In this document: positions 26,317-36,212 of the stretch, in pieces
Position numbering within the stretch: the stretch's first letter is position 1
Layout of the letters: each line of letters starts with the position of its first letter
DNA from: Pseudomonadota bacterium
GTDB taxonomy: Bacteria > Pseudomonadota > Gammaproteobacteria > Acidiferrobacterales > Acidiferrobacteraceae
Length of the DNA: 46,585 nucleotides
Direction: 5' to 3'
Assembly (NCBI GenBank): GCA_021784845.1
Contig: JAJYHH010000077.1
Coordinates: forward strand, 1 to 46,585
Made by a program: the position numbers and the translations under genes
The notes under the pieces: generated by a model
Databases searched by the model: none
Seen by the model: only the letters and a program-made list of their open reading frames with translations
What the model was told of the DNA's origin: nothing

Positions 26317-26597
26317 TGGGACATCTCGTGGATTTTCGTTGCCCGTATTGCCGGTATGAGGAGAAAGACGTTGCGGTCGGGCACGGCCGCGCCGCCGTAC
26401 CGTTTCTCAAGCTCTTTAGCTGCCCCAGCTGTCATTCGTTTGGCAGTTGCTGGATCGAGGAGGGGAAGATACCGCGCTGCAGCTGGTGCTATCACGACGC
26501 CGTGACGCTCGTGGCCGATGATGCGCCGGGACTTGCCTGTCCCAAGTGCGGCGAACCGGCGAAGCTTAACCACCGGCCGGACGACACCTGGGCATAG
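26316..26597 (+). CDS. Small zinc-ribbon/zinc-knuckle protein translationally coupled to lon
   Basis: 93 aa with CPYC, CPSC, CSWC and CPKC motifs; TGATG overlap with the lon stop codon. Confidence 0.8.
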   Translation: MGHLVDFRCPYCRYEEKDVAVGHGRAAVPFLKLFSCPSCHSFGSCWIEEGKIPRCSWCYHDAVTLVADDAPGLACPKCGEPAKLNHRPDDTWA

Positions 26598-26607
26598 CGG
26601 CGCGCTG

Positions 26608-26925
26608 CTAGGTCAGGGCGACAGGCGCCTTCAGCTGGTCGGAGGCGAAGCGCTCGATATCGGTGATGAGTTCGCCGCCTTCCCGCAACCATGCGTGGCG
26701 GTTGGCGTCGTAGTGGTAGTGGTAGCCGCCGCTGCGGGCTGCCACCCAGATTTCCTTCAGCGGGCGCTGCTTGTTGATGATGATGCGGGAGCGGTCGGGA
26801 AATTCGAGGGTCAGTATCTCGTTTTCCGATTCGAAGTCGATCGACGGGGCCTTCTTTTCGATCAGCTCTTCCAGGCGCACCATGAGGGCGTGCGCGGCAT
26901 CTTCATAGTCCGTGTCCGACAGCAT
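26608..26925 (-). CDS. cyaY: Frataxin-like iron-binding protein
   Basis: MLSDTDYEDAAHALMVRLEELIE...DFESENEILTLEFPDRSRIIINKQRPLKEIWVAARSGGYHYHYD. Confidence 0.95.
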   Translation of the reverse strand: MLSDTDYEDAAHALMVRLEELIEKKAPSIDFESENEILTLEFPDRSRIIINKQRPLKEIWVAARSGGYHYHYDANRHAWLREGGELITDIERFASDQLKAPVALT

Positions 26926-27090
26926 AAGTCCTCCGGGCGTGCGAAGAGGGCATGATACACGGGTGCCGTGGCCGGGTCGCGGGCCCAGGGACCGACCGGA
27001 AGCCGTGCGCGGCCGACCAAAGGCCGGCCATCGGGCTCGATGCGGCCTTTCCTTGAGTTCGGAGTGCCTCTCCATCTATTCTGTCGGCCC

Positions 27091-28170
27091 ATGACAAAAA
27101 AGGTTCTGGTGCTCGGTGGTTACGGCGCCTGCGGAAGCCACATCAGCCGGCTGTTGGCGCGCGACGCGGGGATCGCCTGTGTAATCGGCGGGCGTGACGC
27201 TGTCCGCGGCGGGGCGCTGGCAGACGAGCTCGGTGCCCTGTTCGTGCCCGTCGACATCACGCGGCCGGCTTCCCTGAACGCGGCGCTCGAAGGGGTGTTT
27301 GCGGTCGTCAACGCCTGCGGGCCGTTTCACTGGCAGGATTACACCGTAGCCGAGCGCTGCGCGCGCCGGGGCGTGCACTATGTGGATTTTGCCACCGACC
27401 GCGGCTATGTGCTTGGCATCGCGAAGCTTTCGCCGCAGGCGGCAGGTTCCGGAGCCGCTCTGGTTTCGGGGGGCGGCTCTCTTCTGGCCCTGTCATCGGT
27501 GCTGGCCGACGCCATCAGGGATCCCTTTGACACGATCGACCGGATCGATGTCGCCGTGTCATACGGTGGAGGCTGCCAGCGCGGGGTCGCGGCGATGCGC
27601 GCCCTCCTGTACGGCCAGCGCCTGCCGGCGCAGGTGCACGAGGAGGGCGTCTGGCGCCAGGCGCCCGGCTGGAGCCGCGGTCAGGTGGTGGAATGGCCGG
27701 CGCCGCTGGGCCGCCGCCGCCTGTACGCGGTCGACGCCCCCGAGGTCAGTCTTTTTGCCGAGCGCTACGGGGCGCCGGTGACCTATCGGGCAGGACTCGA
27801 ATCACCGGCCATGAATCACGCGCTGGCGTGGCTCGGTTCCATGAGCCGCATGGGAATCATAGGTGACCTGCCATCGCGCGCGGGGCTCGTGCACGGGCTG
27901 TACCGGTGGATGCGCGGTTCCGGTCAGGCGCGCTTCGGTCTGCGCGTGTCGCTGACCGGAACGCGGGATCAGCGGGAACTGGTGCGCTCAGCGGGCCTGG
28001 TCGCCGAGGATCGCGACATGGCGGCGCACTGCGCGCCGGTGCTCGCCCTGGTGCGCCGGTGGATCGCCGGGCAGGTGATCGCGGGGGCGGGTCCCTTCCT
28101 CGGGCTTTTGTCGCTTGCCGATATGACAGAGGAGCTTCAGCAGAGCAAGGCGGTGCTGTTATTATCATGA
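27091..28170 (+). CDS. Saccharopine dehydrogenase family oxidoreductase
   Basis: MTKKVLVLGGYGACGSHISRLLARD Rossmann motif; VVNACGPFHWQDYTVAERCARRGVHYVDFATDRGYV. Confidence 0.85.
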   Translation: MTKKVLVLGGYGACGSHISRLLARDAGIACVIGGRDAVRGGALADELGALFVPVDITRPASLNAALEGVFAVVNACGPFHWQDYTVAERCARRGVHYVDFATDRGYVLGIAKLSPQAAGSGAALVSGGGSLLALSSVLADAIRDPFDTIDRIDVAVSYGGGCQRGVAAMRALLYGQRLPAQVHEEGVWRQAPGWSRGQVVEWPAPLGRRRLYAVDAPEVSLFAERYGAPVTYRAGLESPAMNHALAWLGSMSRMGIIGDLPSRAGLVHGLYRWMRGSGQARFGLRVSLTGTRDQRELVRSAGLVAEDRDMAAHCAPVLALVRRWIAGQVIAGAGPFLGLLSLADMTEELQQSKAVLLLS

Positions 28171-28334
28171 GCACAAGGCGATGGGGAGCGATCCTGCTGG
28201 TGTGCGTGCTGAGTGGATGCGGCCGGATCGGTCCTTTGTATCTGCCGCCACCGAAAGCGCCACCTGCGGCCTTGGCGCACCCGTCACATGGCGCCACGAC
28301 ATCACAGAAAACCGTGTCACCCGCGACCCCTTAG
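28167..28334 (+). CDS. lptM: LptM/YifL-type small lipoprotein
   Basis: MSTRRWGAILLVCVLSGCGRIGPLYLPPPK; typical C-G-x-x-GPLY motif after the lipobox; ATGA overlap with upstream gene; precedes lysA/dapF. Confidence 0.9.
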   Translation: MSTRRWGAILLVCVLSGCGRIGPLYLPPPKAPPAALAHPSHGATTSQKTVSPATP

Positions 28335-28341
28335 GAATCTC

Positions 28342-29607
28342 ATGGACGCATTGAATTACCGGCACGGCGAGTTGTTCGTCGAGGATGTGGCTCTGGCGCG
28401 CATCGCCGAGGCCGTCGGCACCCCCTGTTATGTCTATGCGAAGAACCAGTTGAGCGCCGCCTATCGCGCCTTCGCAACGGCACTCGGTGGCCATGGGCTC
28501 GTGTGCTATGCGGTGAAGGCCAATTCCAATCTGGCCATTCTGGCCACTTTCGCGGCGTTGGGTGCCGGTTTCGACATCGTGTCGGCAGGCGAGCTCGAAC
28601 GCGTCATCGCCGCCGGCGGCGATCCGCGTCGCGTGGTCTTTTCGGGCGTGGGCAAGACGGCCGCCGAGATCGAGCGGGCGCTTGCGTGCGACATCAAGTG
28701 TTTCAATGTGGAATCGCCCGCGGAACTGGAGCGGCTGGAGGCGATTGCCGGGCGCGCCGGCAAGAGCGCGCCGGTGTCTTTGCGCGTGAATCCCGACGTG
28801 GACGCGGGTACGCATCCGTACATCGCCACGGGTCTCAAGGAGAACAAGTTCGGCATCCCGCTAAACGAGGCGGCGGCCCTCTATGGCGACGCGGCGCGCT
28901 ACCCGCATCTGCGCTTCGTGGGAGTCGACTGTCACATCGGTTCGCAGCTCACCGATCTGCGCCCGTTCGCCGACGCCCTCGACCGGGTACTGCCCCTGGT
29001 CAGACAGCTGCGCGCGCAGGGCCTGCCTGTCGAACACGTCGACGTCGGCGGCGGACTGGGTATCCGCTACCGCGATGAACGGCCGCCGGGCGTGGCGGCC
29101 TACGTGGGCCAGATGCGGGAGCGGCTCGTGGCGCATGGACTGGCGGACCTGTCGTTGCTGCTCGAGCCCGGCCGCGCGCTGGTGGCGGCCGCAGGTACGC
29201 TTCTGGCACGCGTCGAATATCTGAAATCCACCGACACCAGGCATTTTGCGATTATTGATGCCGGCATGAATGATCTCATCCGGCCCGCCCTGTATGGTGC
29301 CTTTCAGGCGATCCAGGCGGTGCGCGATCCGGGGGATGCGCCGACGCTCGATTACGACGTCGTGGGCCCGGTGTGCGAGAGCGCCGATGTCTTCGGCCGG
29401 GGCCGCCGCCTGCATCTGGCGCCGGGTGATCTGCTCGTGGTGCGCGATGCCGGCGCCTATGGATTTGCCATGTCGAGTCAGTACAACTCGCGGCCCCGCG
29501 CCGCCGAGGTGCTGGTCGATGGCGCCCGTTTCCGCGTGGTGCGCACGCGGGAGACGCTCGCCGACCTGTGGCGCGGCGAATCGGTGTCCGGGGCGGAGAC
29601 CGGCTGA
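28342..29607 (+). CDS. lysA: Diaminopimelate decarboxylase
   Basis: GTPCYVYAKNQL; VCYAVKANSNLAIL (PLP Lys); VDVGGGLGIRY; VGPVCESADVF. Confidence 0.98.
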   Translation: MDALNYRHGELFVEDVALARIAEAVGTPCYVYAKNQLSAAYRAFATALGGHGLVCYAVKANSNLAILATFAALGAGFDIVSAGELERVIAAGGDPRRVVFSGVGKTAAEIERALACDIKCFNVESPAELERLEAIAGRAGKSAPVSLRVNPDVDAGTHPYIATGLKENKFGIPLNEAAALYGDAARYPHLRFVGVDCHIGSQLTDLRPFADALDRVLPLVRQLRAQGLPVEHVDVGGGLGIRYRDERPPGVAAYVGQMRERLVAHGLADLSLLLEPGRALVAAAGTLLARVEYLKSTDTRHFAIIDAGMNDLIRPALYGAFQAIQAVRDPGDAPTLDYDVVGPVCESADVFGRGRRLHLAPGDLLVVRDAGAYGFAMSSQYNSRPRAAEVLVDGARFRVVRTRETLADLWRGESVSGAETG

Positions 29608-30467
29608 TGGCTGACCTTGTGCCCTTTTCCAAGATGCAGGGTCTTGGCAACGATTTTGTCGTATTCGACGCCGTATCCCGCCCCATCCCGCTGACACCGG
29701 CCGTGATCCGGCGCCTTGCGGACCGGCATTTCGGCATCGGCTGCGACCAGATTCTGGTGGTGGAGCCAAGCCGCGAATCCGGCGTGGACTTTGGCTACCG
29801 GATCTTCAACGCCGATGGCGGCGAGGTCGAACAGTGCGGCAATGGCGCCCGCTGCTTTGCGCGATTCGTGCGCGAGCGGGGGTTGACGGACAAAGACGAA
29901 ATCCGCGTGCGCACCCGCGGCGGATTGATGACACTGATACTAAAGCCCGGCGGACAGGTGCGGGTCAACATGGGATCGGTCGACCTGCGGCCCGAGACCG
30001 TGCCGTTTCGCGCCGAAATGCCGCAAACGGTCTATACTCTTCCCCTGGATGGGCATGCCGTCGAAGTGACGGTGCTTGCGCTCGGCAATCCCCATGCGGT
30101 GCAGGTGGTGCCCGACGTAGACACCGCGCCGGTTCTGGTGGATGGCCCCCGCATCGAACGCCACCCCTGGTTTCCGCGGGGCGTCAATGCCGGGTTCATG
30201 CAGATCGTGGATCGTGGTCATGTGCGTGTCCGCGTCTACGAGCGCGGTGCCGGCGAAACGCTGGCTTGTGGCAGCGGTGCGTGTGCGGCGGTTGCGGCCG
30301 GGCGGCTGCGGCAGCTGCTGGATGAGCGGGTCGTGGTGGATCTGCCAGGTGGCCAGCTGATCGTGCACTGGGACGGTCAGGGCCCGGTCTGGATGGAGGG
30401 ACCCGCGGAACATGTCTTCGAGGGGCTGGTCGACTTGTATGGATGGCGTGACCAAACTACCGAATGA
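29607..30467 (+). CDS. dapF: Diaminopimelate epimerase
   Basis: FSKMQGLGNDFVVFD; EVEQCGNGARCFARF; ETLACGSGACAAV (two catalytic Cys). Confidence 0.98.
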   Translation: MADLVPFSKMQGLGNDFVVFDAVSRPIPLTPAVIRRLADRHFGIGCDQILVVEPSRESGVDFGYRIFNADGGEVEQCGNGARCFARFVRERGLTDKDEIRVRTRGGLMTLILKPGGQVRVNMGSVDLRPETVPFRAEMPQTVYTLPLDGHAVEVTVLALGNPHAVQVVPDVDTAPVLVDGPRIERHPWFPRGVNAGFMQIVDRGHVRVRVYERGAGETLACGSGACAAVAAGRLRQLLDERVVVDLPGGQLIVHWDGQGPVWMEGPAEHVFEGLVDLYGWRDQTTE

Positions 30468-31140
30468 GGAATTGTCTTGGGAGGAGGCGGTTGCCCGCTA
30501 TCTGACCGAGAACCGGGATTATTTCCGCCGCCGCGCCGATCTGCTCGAGGTTCTGGACATCCCGCACGCGGGCAAGGGCGGGGCCATCTCGCTGATCGAA
30601 CGCCAGGTAGAGGTCCTGCGGGCGCGGCTTGCGGTCAAGGATCGCGAGTGGCAGAACTTCGTGGCGGTTGCGCGCGACAACGACGCGCTGGGAGAAAAGC
30701 TGCACCGGCTGGCGGTTTCCCTGATTGACGCCGCGTCCCTGGATGACGTTTTGGGCAGCCTGTACGATCTCGGGCGCCATGAGCTCGGTCTGGATCGGGT
30801 GGTGATCAGTCTGGGCGTCGAAGGCGGATCGCTCGGTGGCCGCGCCGAATTCGTGCCCCCGGATGACCCCAGGCTGCGCCAGGCGCTCGCCTTGAGCGGG
30901 GAGCGCTCGCTGTGCGGACCCGTGGGTTTGCTCGGCGATCTGCGCGAGCTGCTGGGCGCCGATGAGGCCCAGATGCGCTCCATGGCCCTCGTTCCCCTGC
31001 GCGATCCCGTGCGCTGCGGCTTTGTGCTCTTCGCCAGCCGCGATGAGCAGCGCTTTCCCGTAGGTATCGGCACGACCTATCTCGACCGCATCGGCGCGCT
31101 TTTTCTGCGGGCCTGCGCGCGCCAGCTCAATGGGGCCTGA
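30439..31140 (+). CDS. DUF484 family protein
   Basis: Between dapF and xerC; EDAVARYLTENRDYF-type N-terminus (WEEAVARYLTENRDYFRRRADLLEVLDIPH) and GAF-like C-terminus. Confidence 0.88.
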   Translation: MDGVTKLPNEELSWEEAVARYLTENRDYFRRRADLLEVLDIPHAGKGGAISLIERQVEVLRARLAVKDREWQNFVAVARDNDALGEKLHRLAVSLIDAASLDDVLGSLYDLGRHELGLDRVVISLGVEGGSLGGRAEFVPPDDPRLRQALALSGERSLCGPVGLLGDLRELLGADEAQMRSMALVPLRDPVRCGFVLFASRDEQRFPVGIGTTYLDRIGALFLRACARQLNGA

Positions 31141-32026
31141 CGCCTGGACGCAGGCGCAAGCCGCGTGGCTTGCGCGCCTGCAGTTTGAGCGCCGCTATTC
31201 CGCAAGAACCATTGCCGCCTATGGCCGTGACATCGAGGCGCTGGCCGCATTTGCGCGCTCGCTGGCGCTTGTGCCTGAGCAGATGGGGGCCGATCAGGCG
31301 CGCCGCTTCGTGGCGACGTTGAACCGCCAGCGTCTGAGTGCCCGCAGCGTCGCCCAGTATCTGGCCGCGGCCCGCGCTTTTTACCGGGATCTCCGGCTCG
31401 ACCCCAATCCCTTTCGCGGCATCCGGGCACCCAAGGGTGACCGGCGCCTGCCAAGCGATCTGCCGGTCGATCAGGTGCAGGCCCTGTTTGCGGCGGCGCC
31501 TTCGACCTGGTGGGACATTCGTGACCGGGCGATTGCCGAGCTCTTCTATGGCGCCGGCCTGCGGCTGGCCGAATTGACCGGCCTGCGGCTTACGGAACTC
31601 GATCTCGCAGAGGGGCTTGTGCGGGTGCGCGGCAAGGGCGCCAAGGACCGTGTCGTGCCGCTTGGGGCAGAAGCGGCCGCTGCACTGGCCGCCTGGTTGT
31701 CGAGCCGCCCGGGCGGGGCTGCGGCCACGGTCTTTACCACCCGGAAAGGGGGACCCTTAAGCGCGCGCGCGGTGCAAAAGCGGCTGGCCCTGCTGGGCCT
31801 GCGCTGCGGCGTCGAAGGCCGCCTGTACCCGCACAGGCTGCGCCACTCCTTTGCCAGCCACATCCTGCAGTCGAGTGGCAATCTGCGGGCTGTCCAGGAG
31901 CTGTTGGGCCATGCCAATCTGTCCACCACGCAGATCTATACGCATCTGGATTTCCAGCAGCTTGCGCGGGTTTACGACGCAGCCCATCCGCGTGCCCGCG
32001 CGAAGCGTCGCGCAGGTGGCGGCTGA
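31130..32026 (+). CDS. xerC: Tyrosine recombinase XerC
   Basis: GAGLRLAELTGL, PHRLRHSFASHIL, LLGHANLSTTQIYTHLD catalytic motifs. Confidence 0.95.
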   Translation: MGPDAWTQAQAAWLARLQFERRYSARTIAAYGRDIEALAAFARSLALVPEQMGADQARRFVATLNRQRLSARSVAQYLAAARAFYRDLRLDPNPFRGIRAPKGDRRLPSDLPVDQVQALFAAAPSTWWDIRDRAIAELFYGAGLRLAELTGLRLTELDLAEGLVRVRGKGAKDRVVPLGAEAAAALAAWLSSRPGGAAATVFTTRKGGPLSARAVQKRLALLGLRCGVEGRLYPHRLRHSFASHILQSSGNLRAVQELLGHANLSTTQIYTHLDFQQLARVYDAAHPRARAKRRAGGG

Positions 32027-32092
32027 CTCCTATTTGAAGCGGGTTTGGCGCTTATGCTAGCGTATTTCCCGGAGATTGCGCGGGGAGAGGTC

Positions 32093-32293
32093 ATGTTCTG
32101 GAAAAAAAGACAAAAACCGCAGAGGGCACCTGCCCCGGCTGTGGTCAGGACGGCAGGCTATGTGGGCGTCGAGCGCCGGCGCAGGCACCGCCGGCTGGTC
32201 AACGAGCGCCGCGATCTTATCCGCTGGCCCGCCCAGGATCGCCGACAGAACGCCGGGCGGCGCGCCACCGATGCACCGTGGGCCTATCGCTGA
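32093..32293 (+). CDS. Small very basic protein (Arg-rich)
   Basis: MFWKKRQKPQRAPAPAVVRTAGYVGVERRRRHRRLVNERRDLIRWPAQDRRQNAGRRATDAPWAYR; SD GGGGAGAGG. Confidence 0.55.
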   Translation: MFWKKRQKPQRAPAPAVVRTAGYVGVERRRRHRRLVNERRDLIRWPAQDRRQNAGRRATDAPWAYR

Positions 32294-32301
32294 CGTCCGC
32301 T

Positions 32302-32330
32302 CTTGCCTTTCGCTACGGGCGCCTCCACAT
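32302..32330 (+). promoter_or_regulatory. Weak candidate heat-shock promoter of hslVU
   Basis: CTTGCCT (32302-32308) - 14 nt - CTCCACAT (32323-32330); several mismatches to sigma-32 consensus. Confidence 0.35.
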
Positions 32331-32359
32331 AAAGGGTTCAACGCAAGTCAGGAGGCGCG

Positions 32360-32896
32360 GTGGAACAATTTCACGGCACGACGGTCCTTGCCGTCCGGCG
32401 CGGATCTTCGGTGGTGCTGGGCGCCGACGGGCAGGTGACCATGGGCCAGACCATCATGAAGGGCAATGCGCGCAAGGTCCGGCGCCTGTACAAGGACAAA
32501 ATCCTTGCCGGTTTTGCCGGCGGCACGGCGGACGCCTTTACCCTGTTTGAGCGCTTCGAGGCCAAGCTCGAGAAGCACCAGGGCCATCTGACGCGCGCCG
32601 CCGTCGAGCTCGCCAAGGACTGGCGCACGGATCGCATGCTGCGCAGACTCGAGGCGCTGCTTGCCGTCGCCGACAGTGCCGCCTCACTCATCCTGACCGG
32701 CAACGGCGACGTCATAGAACCGGAGGATGGACTCATCGCCATCGGTTCCGGCGGTCCGTACGCCCAGGCGGCGGCACGGGCCCTGATGGCCAACACCACC
32801 CTGTCGGCGCGCGAGATCGTCGAGCGATCGCTGCACATTGCAGGCGACATCTGCCTGTACACAAACCACAATCTGACCATTGAAGAGCTTAGCTGA
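32360..32896 (+). CDS. hslV: ATP-dependent protease subunit HslV
   Basis: GTG start; [39 protein letters not shown]. Confidence 0.98.
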   Translation: MEQFHGTTVLAVRRGSSVVLGADGQVTMGQTIMKGNARKVRRLYKDKILAGFAGGTADAFTLFERFEAKLEKHQGHLTRAAVELAKDWRTDRMLRRLEALLAVADSAASLILTGNGDVIEPEDGLIAIGSGGPYAQAAARALMANTTLSAREIVERSLHIAGDICLYTNHNLTIEELS

Positions 32897-32899
32897 CCG

Positions 32900-34240
32900 A
32901 TGCCGGAAATGACCCCCCGCGAGATCGCGCAGGAACTCGACAAACATATCGTCGGGCAGGCGGCAGCCAAGCGCGCCGTCGCCATTGCGCTGCGCAACCG
33001 GTGGCGCCGCACGCAGGTGCCAGATGAGAGTCTGCGCACGGAAATCACCCCAAAGAACATCCTGATGATCGGACCTACGGGTTGCGGCAAGACGGAGATC
33101 GCCCGGCGTCTTGCCAAACTTGCGCATGCGCCTTTTCTCAAGGTCGAAGCCACGAAATTCACCGAGGTCGGTTATGTCGGGCGCGATGTCGATTCCATCA
33201 TTCGCGATCTCGCCGATATCGCCGTCAAGATGATGCGCGCCGATGAAATGGAAAGGGTTCGCGCGCAGGCCGAGCGGGCCGCCGAGGATCGTGTCCTCGA
33301 TGCGCTGGTGCCGCCCCGCCACGATGGCGCCTACACAGTCGGCGCACCCGCCGAGCCCGAAGAGGGAGCGGCGCGCCCGCGTTTTCGCCAGCGGCTGCGC
33401 AACGGGGAGCTCGACGACAAGGAGATCGAAATCGAACTGCGCCAGGCACCCGGCGGCGTCGAGATTTTCGCGCCGCCTGGCATGGAGGAGATGACAAGCC
33501 AGCTGCAGGGCATGTTCCAGAACCTTGGCGGACGCCACGCCCGGACCCGCAAGGTGCGCGTGCGCGATGCCTTGAAGCTGCTGGTCGAGGACGAAGCCGC
33601 GCGTCTTATCAACGATGATGACCTGAAGGCGCGGGCGATCAGCCGCGCCGAGCAGCACGGCATCGTCTTTATCGATGAAATCGACAAGATCGTCGGGCGC
33701 GCCGAGACGCAAGGCGCGCAGGTGTCGCGCGAAGGGGTGCAGCGGGATCTGCTCCCGCTCGTCGAAGGATCCACCGTCTCGACCAAGTACGGCGCCGTGC
33801 GCACCGACCACATCCTTTTCATCGCCTCGGGCGCTTTTCATCTGGCGCGGCCCTCGGATCTCATCCCGGAACTGCAGGGGCGGCTTCCCATCCGTGTTGA
33901 GCTCGACGCGCTCACGGCAGACGATTTCGAGCGCATCCTGAAGGACACCCGCGCATCGCTGACAGAACAGTACGCCGCATTGCTTGCCACCGAAGGCGTG
34001 CGCATCGAGTTTGCCGGTGACGGCGTGCGCCGTCTGGCGGAGCTCGCCTTCCAGGTAAACGAAACCACTGAAAACATTGGCGCCAGGCGCCTGCACACAC
34101 TGATGGAGCGGCTGCTGGAGGCCATTTCCTATGAGGCCCCGGATCGCCCGGGTGCGCATGTGCTCGTCGACGCAGCCTATGTCGATGCCAATCTCGCGCA
34201 GGTGGCCGGCAACGAGGATCTGGCACGCTACATCCTGTGA
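32900..34240 (+). CDS. hslU: HslU ATPase subunit of HslUV
   Basis: [57 protein letters not shown]. Confidence 0.98.
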   Translation: MPEMTPREIAQELDKHIVGQAAAKRAVAIALRNRWRRTQVPDESLRTEITPKNILMIGPTGCGKTEIARRLAKLAHAPFLKVEATKFTEVGYVGRDVDSIIRDLADIAVKMMRADEMERVRAQAERAAEDRVLDALVPPRHDGAYTVGAPAEPEEGAARPRFRQRLRNGELDDKEIEIELRQAPGGVEIFAPPGMEEMTSQLQGMFQNLGGRHARTRKVRVRDALKLLVEDEAARLINDDDLKARAISRAEQHGIVFIDEIDKIVGRAETQGAQVSREGVQRDLLPLVEGSTVSTKYGAVRTDHILFIASGAFHLARPSDLIPELQGRLPIRVELDALTADDFERILKDTRASLTEQYAALLATEGVRIEFAGDGVRRLAELAFQVNETTENIGARRLHTLMERLLEAISYEAPDRPGAHVLVDAAYVDANLAQVAGNEDLARYIL

Positions 34241-34361
34241 TCGGGGCGGCGCAAACCCCCAGGAATCGCCGTCGGTTCGCCGCCTACGAAGGCCCCTGCG
34301 GCCGGGCGCACCGCACCGCGCAGTACCGGTTTGTCGTTTCTATGGTTGTGGCTGCATGGGA

Positions 34362-34389
34362 CTTGAAAAGCCGCTGTGCGACCCCAAAT
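34362..34389 (+). promoter_or_regulatory. Putative heat-shock (sigma-32/RpoH) promoter of hsp20
   Basis: CTTGAAA (34362-34368) - 13 nt - CCCCAAAT (34382-34389); exact -35, 7/8 at -10. Confidence 0.88.
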
Positions 34390-34442
34390 AGTGGGCACCG
34401 GTGAGCAGGACTGGTACCGGTACAAACTCAGGAGGTGACGTT

Positions 34443-34880
34443 ATGACAGCCTTGATGCAGACCCCTTCGAACTGGACATTGGTCAACGACGACATCGACA
34501 ATCTGTTCGAGGGTTTTTTCCGGCCGTTCCGTCGGGATCTGGGTGCGGCACCCTCGCGTACCGTGCCGGCGATGGATGTGGCCGAGCGCGACAATGACTA
34601 TGTCATCCGGCTGGATATGCCAGGCGTAAGCCGTGATGACATCGACATCACGCTGGCCGACGGCGTTTTGACCGTGACCGGCGAGCTCAGGAAGGAAGAG
34701 CAAGAGGAAACCGACCATATGATCCGTGAGGAGCGCTACTACGGAAAGATGTCGCGCAGTGTCCGGCTCGGTCAGCAGATCGACGAGAAGAAAGTCATGG
34801 CCAACTACAAAGACGGTGTCCTTGAGTTGGTTTTGCCTAAGGCCGAGGAAGTGAAGCCGAAAAAGATCGCGGTATCCTGA
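34443..34880 (+). CDS. Hsp20/alpha-crystallin family small heat-shock protein
   Basis: DVAERDNDYVIRLDMPGVSRDDIDITLADGVLTVTGEL; ANYKDGVLELVLPKAEEVKPKKIAV; SD AGGAGG. Confidence 0.97.
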   Translation: MTALMQTPSNWTLVNDDIDNLFEGFFRPFRRDLGAAPSRTVPAMDVAERDNDYVIRLDMPGVSRDDIDITLADGVLTVTGELRKEEQEETDHMIREERYYGKMSRSVRLGQQIDEKKVMANYKDGVLELVLPKAEEVKPKKIAVS

Positions 34881-34923
34881 AAGGCCGTGCGGCCCCTGCG
34901 GATGCGGGGGCCGAAACCATATC

Positions 34924-34959
34924 CACCCTACGAGCGGGCGACGCTGGTAGGGTGTTTTT
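34924..34959 (+). terminator. Rho-independent terminator of hsp20
   Basis: CACCCTAC-g-AGCG-ggcga-CGCT-g-GTAGGGTG followed by TTTTT. Confidence 0.85.
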
Positions 34960-35042
34960 GTTTGCGGGACTGGCAGGGGATGTCCGGGCGGGGGGTGTGG
35001 CGCCCGGCTGACTTCGGTAGCCGAATGCGGTACCTTAAGTGA

Positions 35043-35939
<897 letters not shown>

Positions 35940-35948
35940 GAGACAGCC

Positions 35949-36209
35949 ATGAAGACAGCCCTTCACGACTACTTCGCCCATACGCCCGATATCGCGGTGT
36001 TGTGCACGCAAAACGGCTGGCCGGACAACGACAGCCTGCGGATCGACGTCCAAGACGAGGCGCCCGGGATGGTGCGTTGTGCCGTCAGCTTCGACGAGAT
36101 TCTGACCGGAGGGGCCGGCTGCGTGGCGGGGCGTGTGCGCTGCTGGGGGCGCTTTCGGGTGGAGCTCGGCGCAGACGGGCGCGTGGTGGCCGCCACGCGC
36201 GAGATGTAG
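35949..36209 (+). CDS. Small hypothetical protein between argB and slmA
   Basis: 86 aa intact ORF MKTALHDYFAHTPDIAVLCTQNGWPDNDSLRID... Confidence 0.6.
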   Translation: MKTALHDYFAHTPDIAVLCTQNGWPDNDSLRIDVQDEAPGMVRCAVSFDEILTGGAGCVAGRVRCWGRFRVELGADGRVVAATREM

Positions 36210-36212
36210 GGC

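Noticed and set aside
31130-32026. XerC as evidence of an integron or mobile element
   Set aside because: It lies in the conserved dapF-DUF484-xerC context; no attI-like site, inverted repeats or cargo cassette seen.
32684-34159. 491-aa - strand ORF
   Set aside because: Antisense to hslV/hslU.
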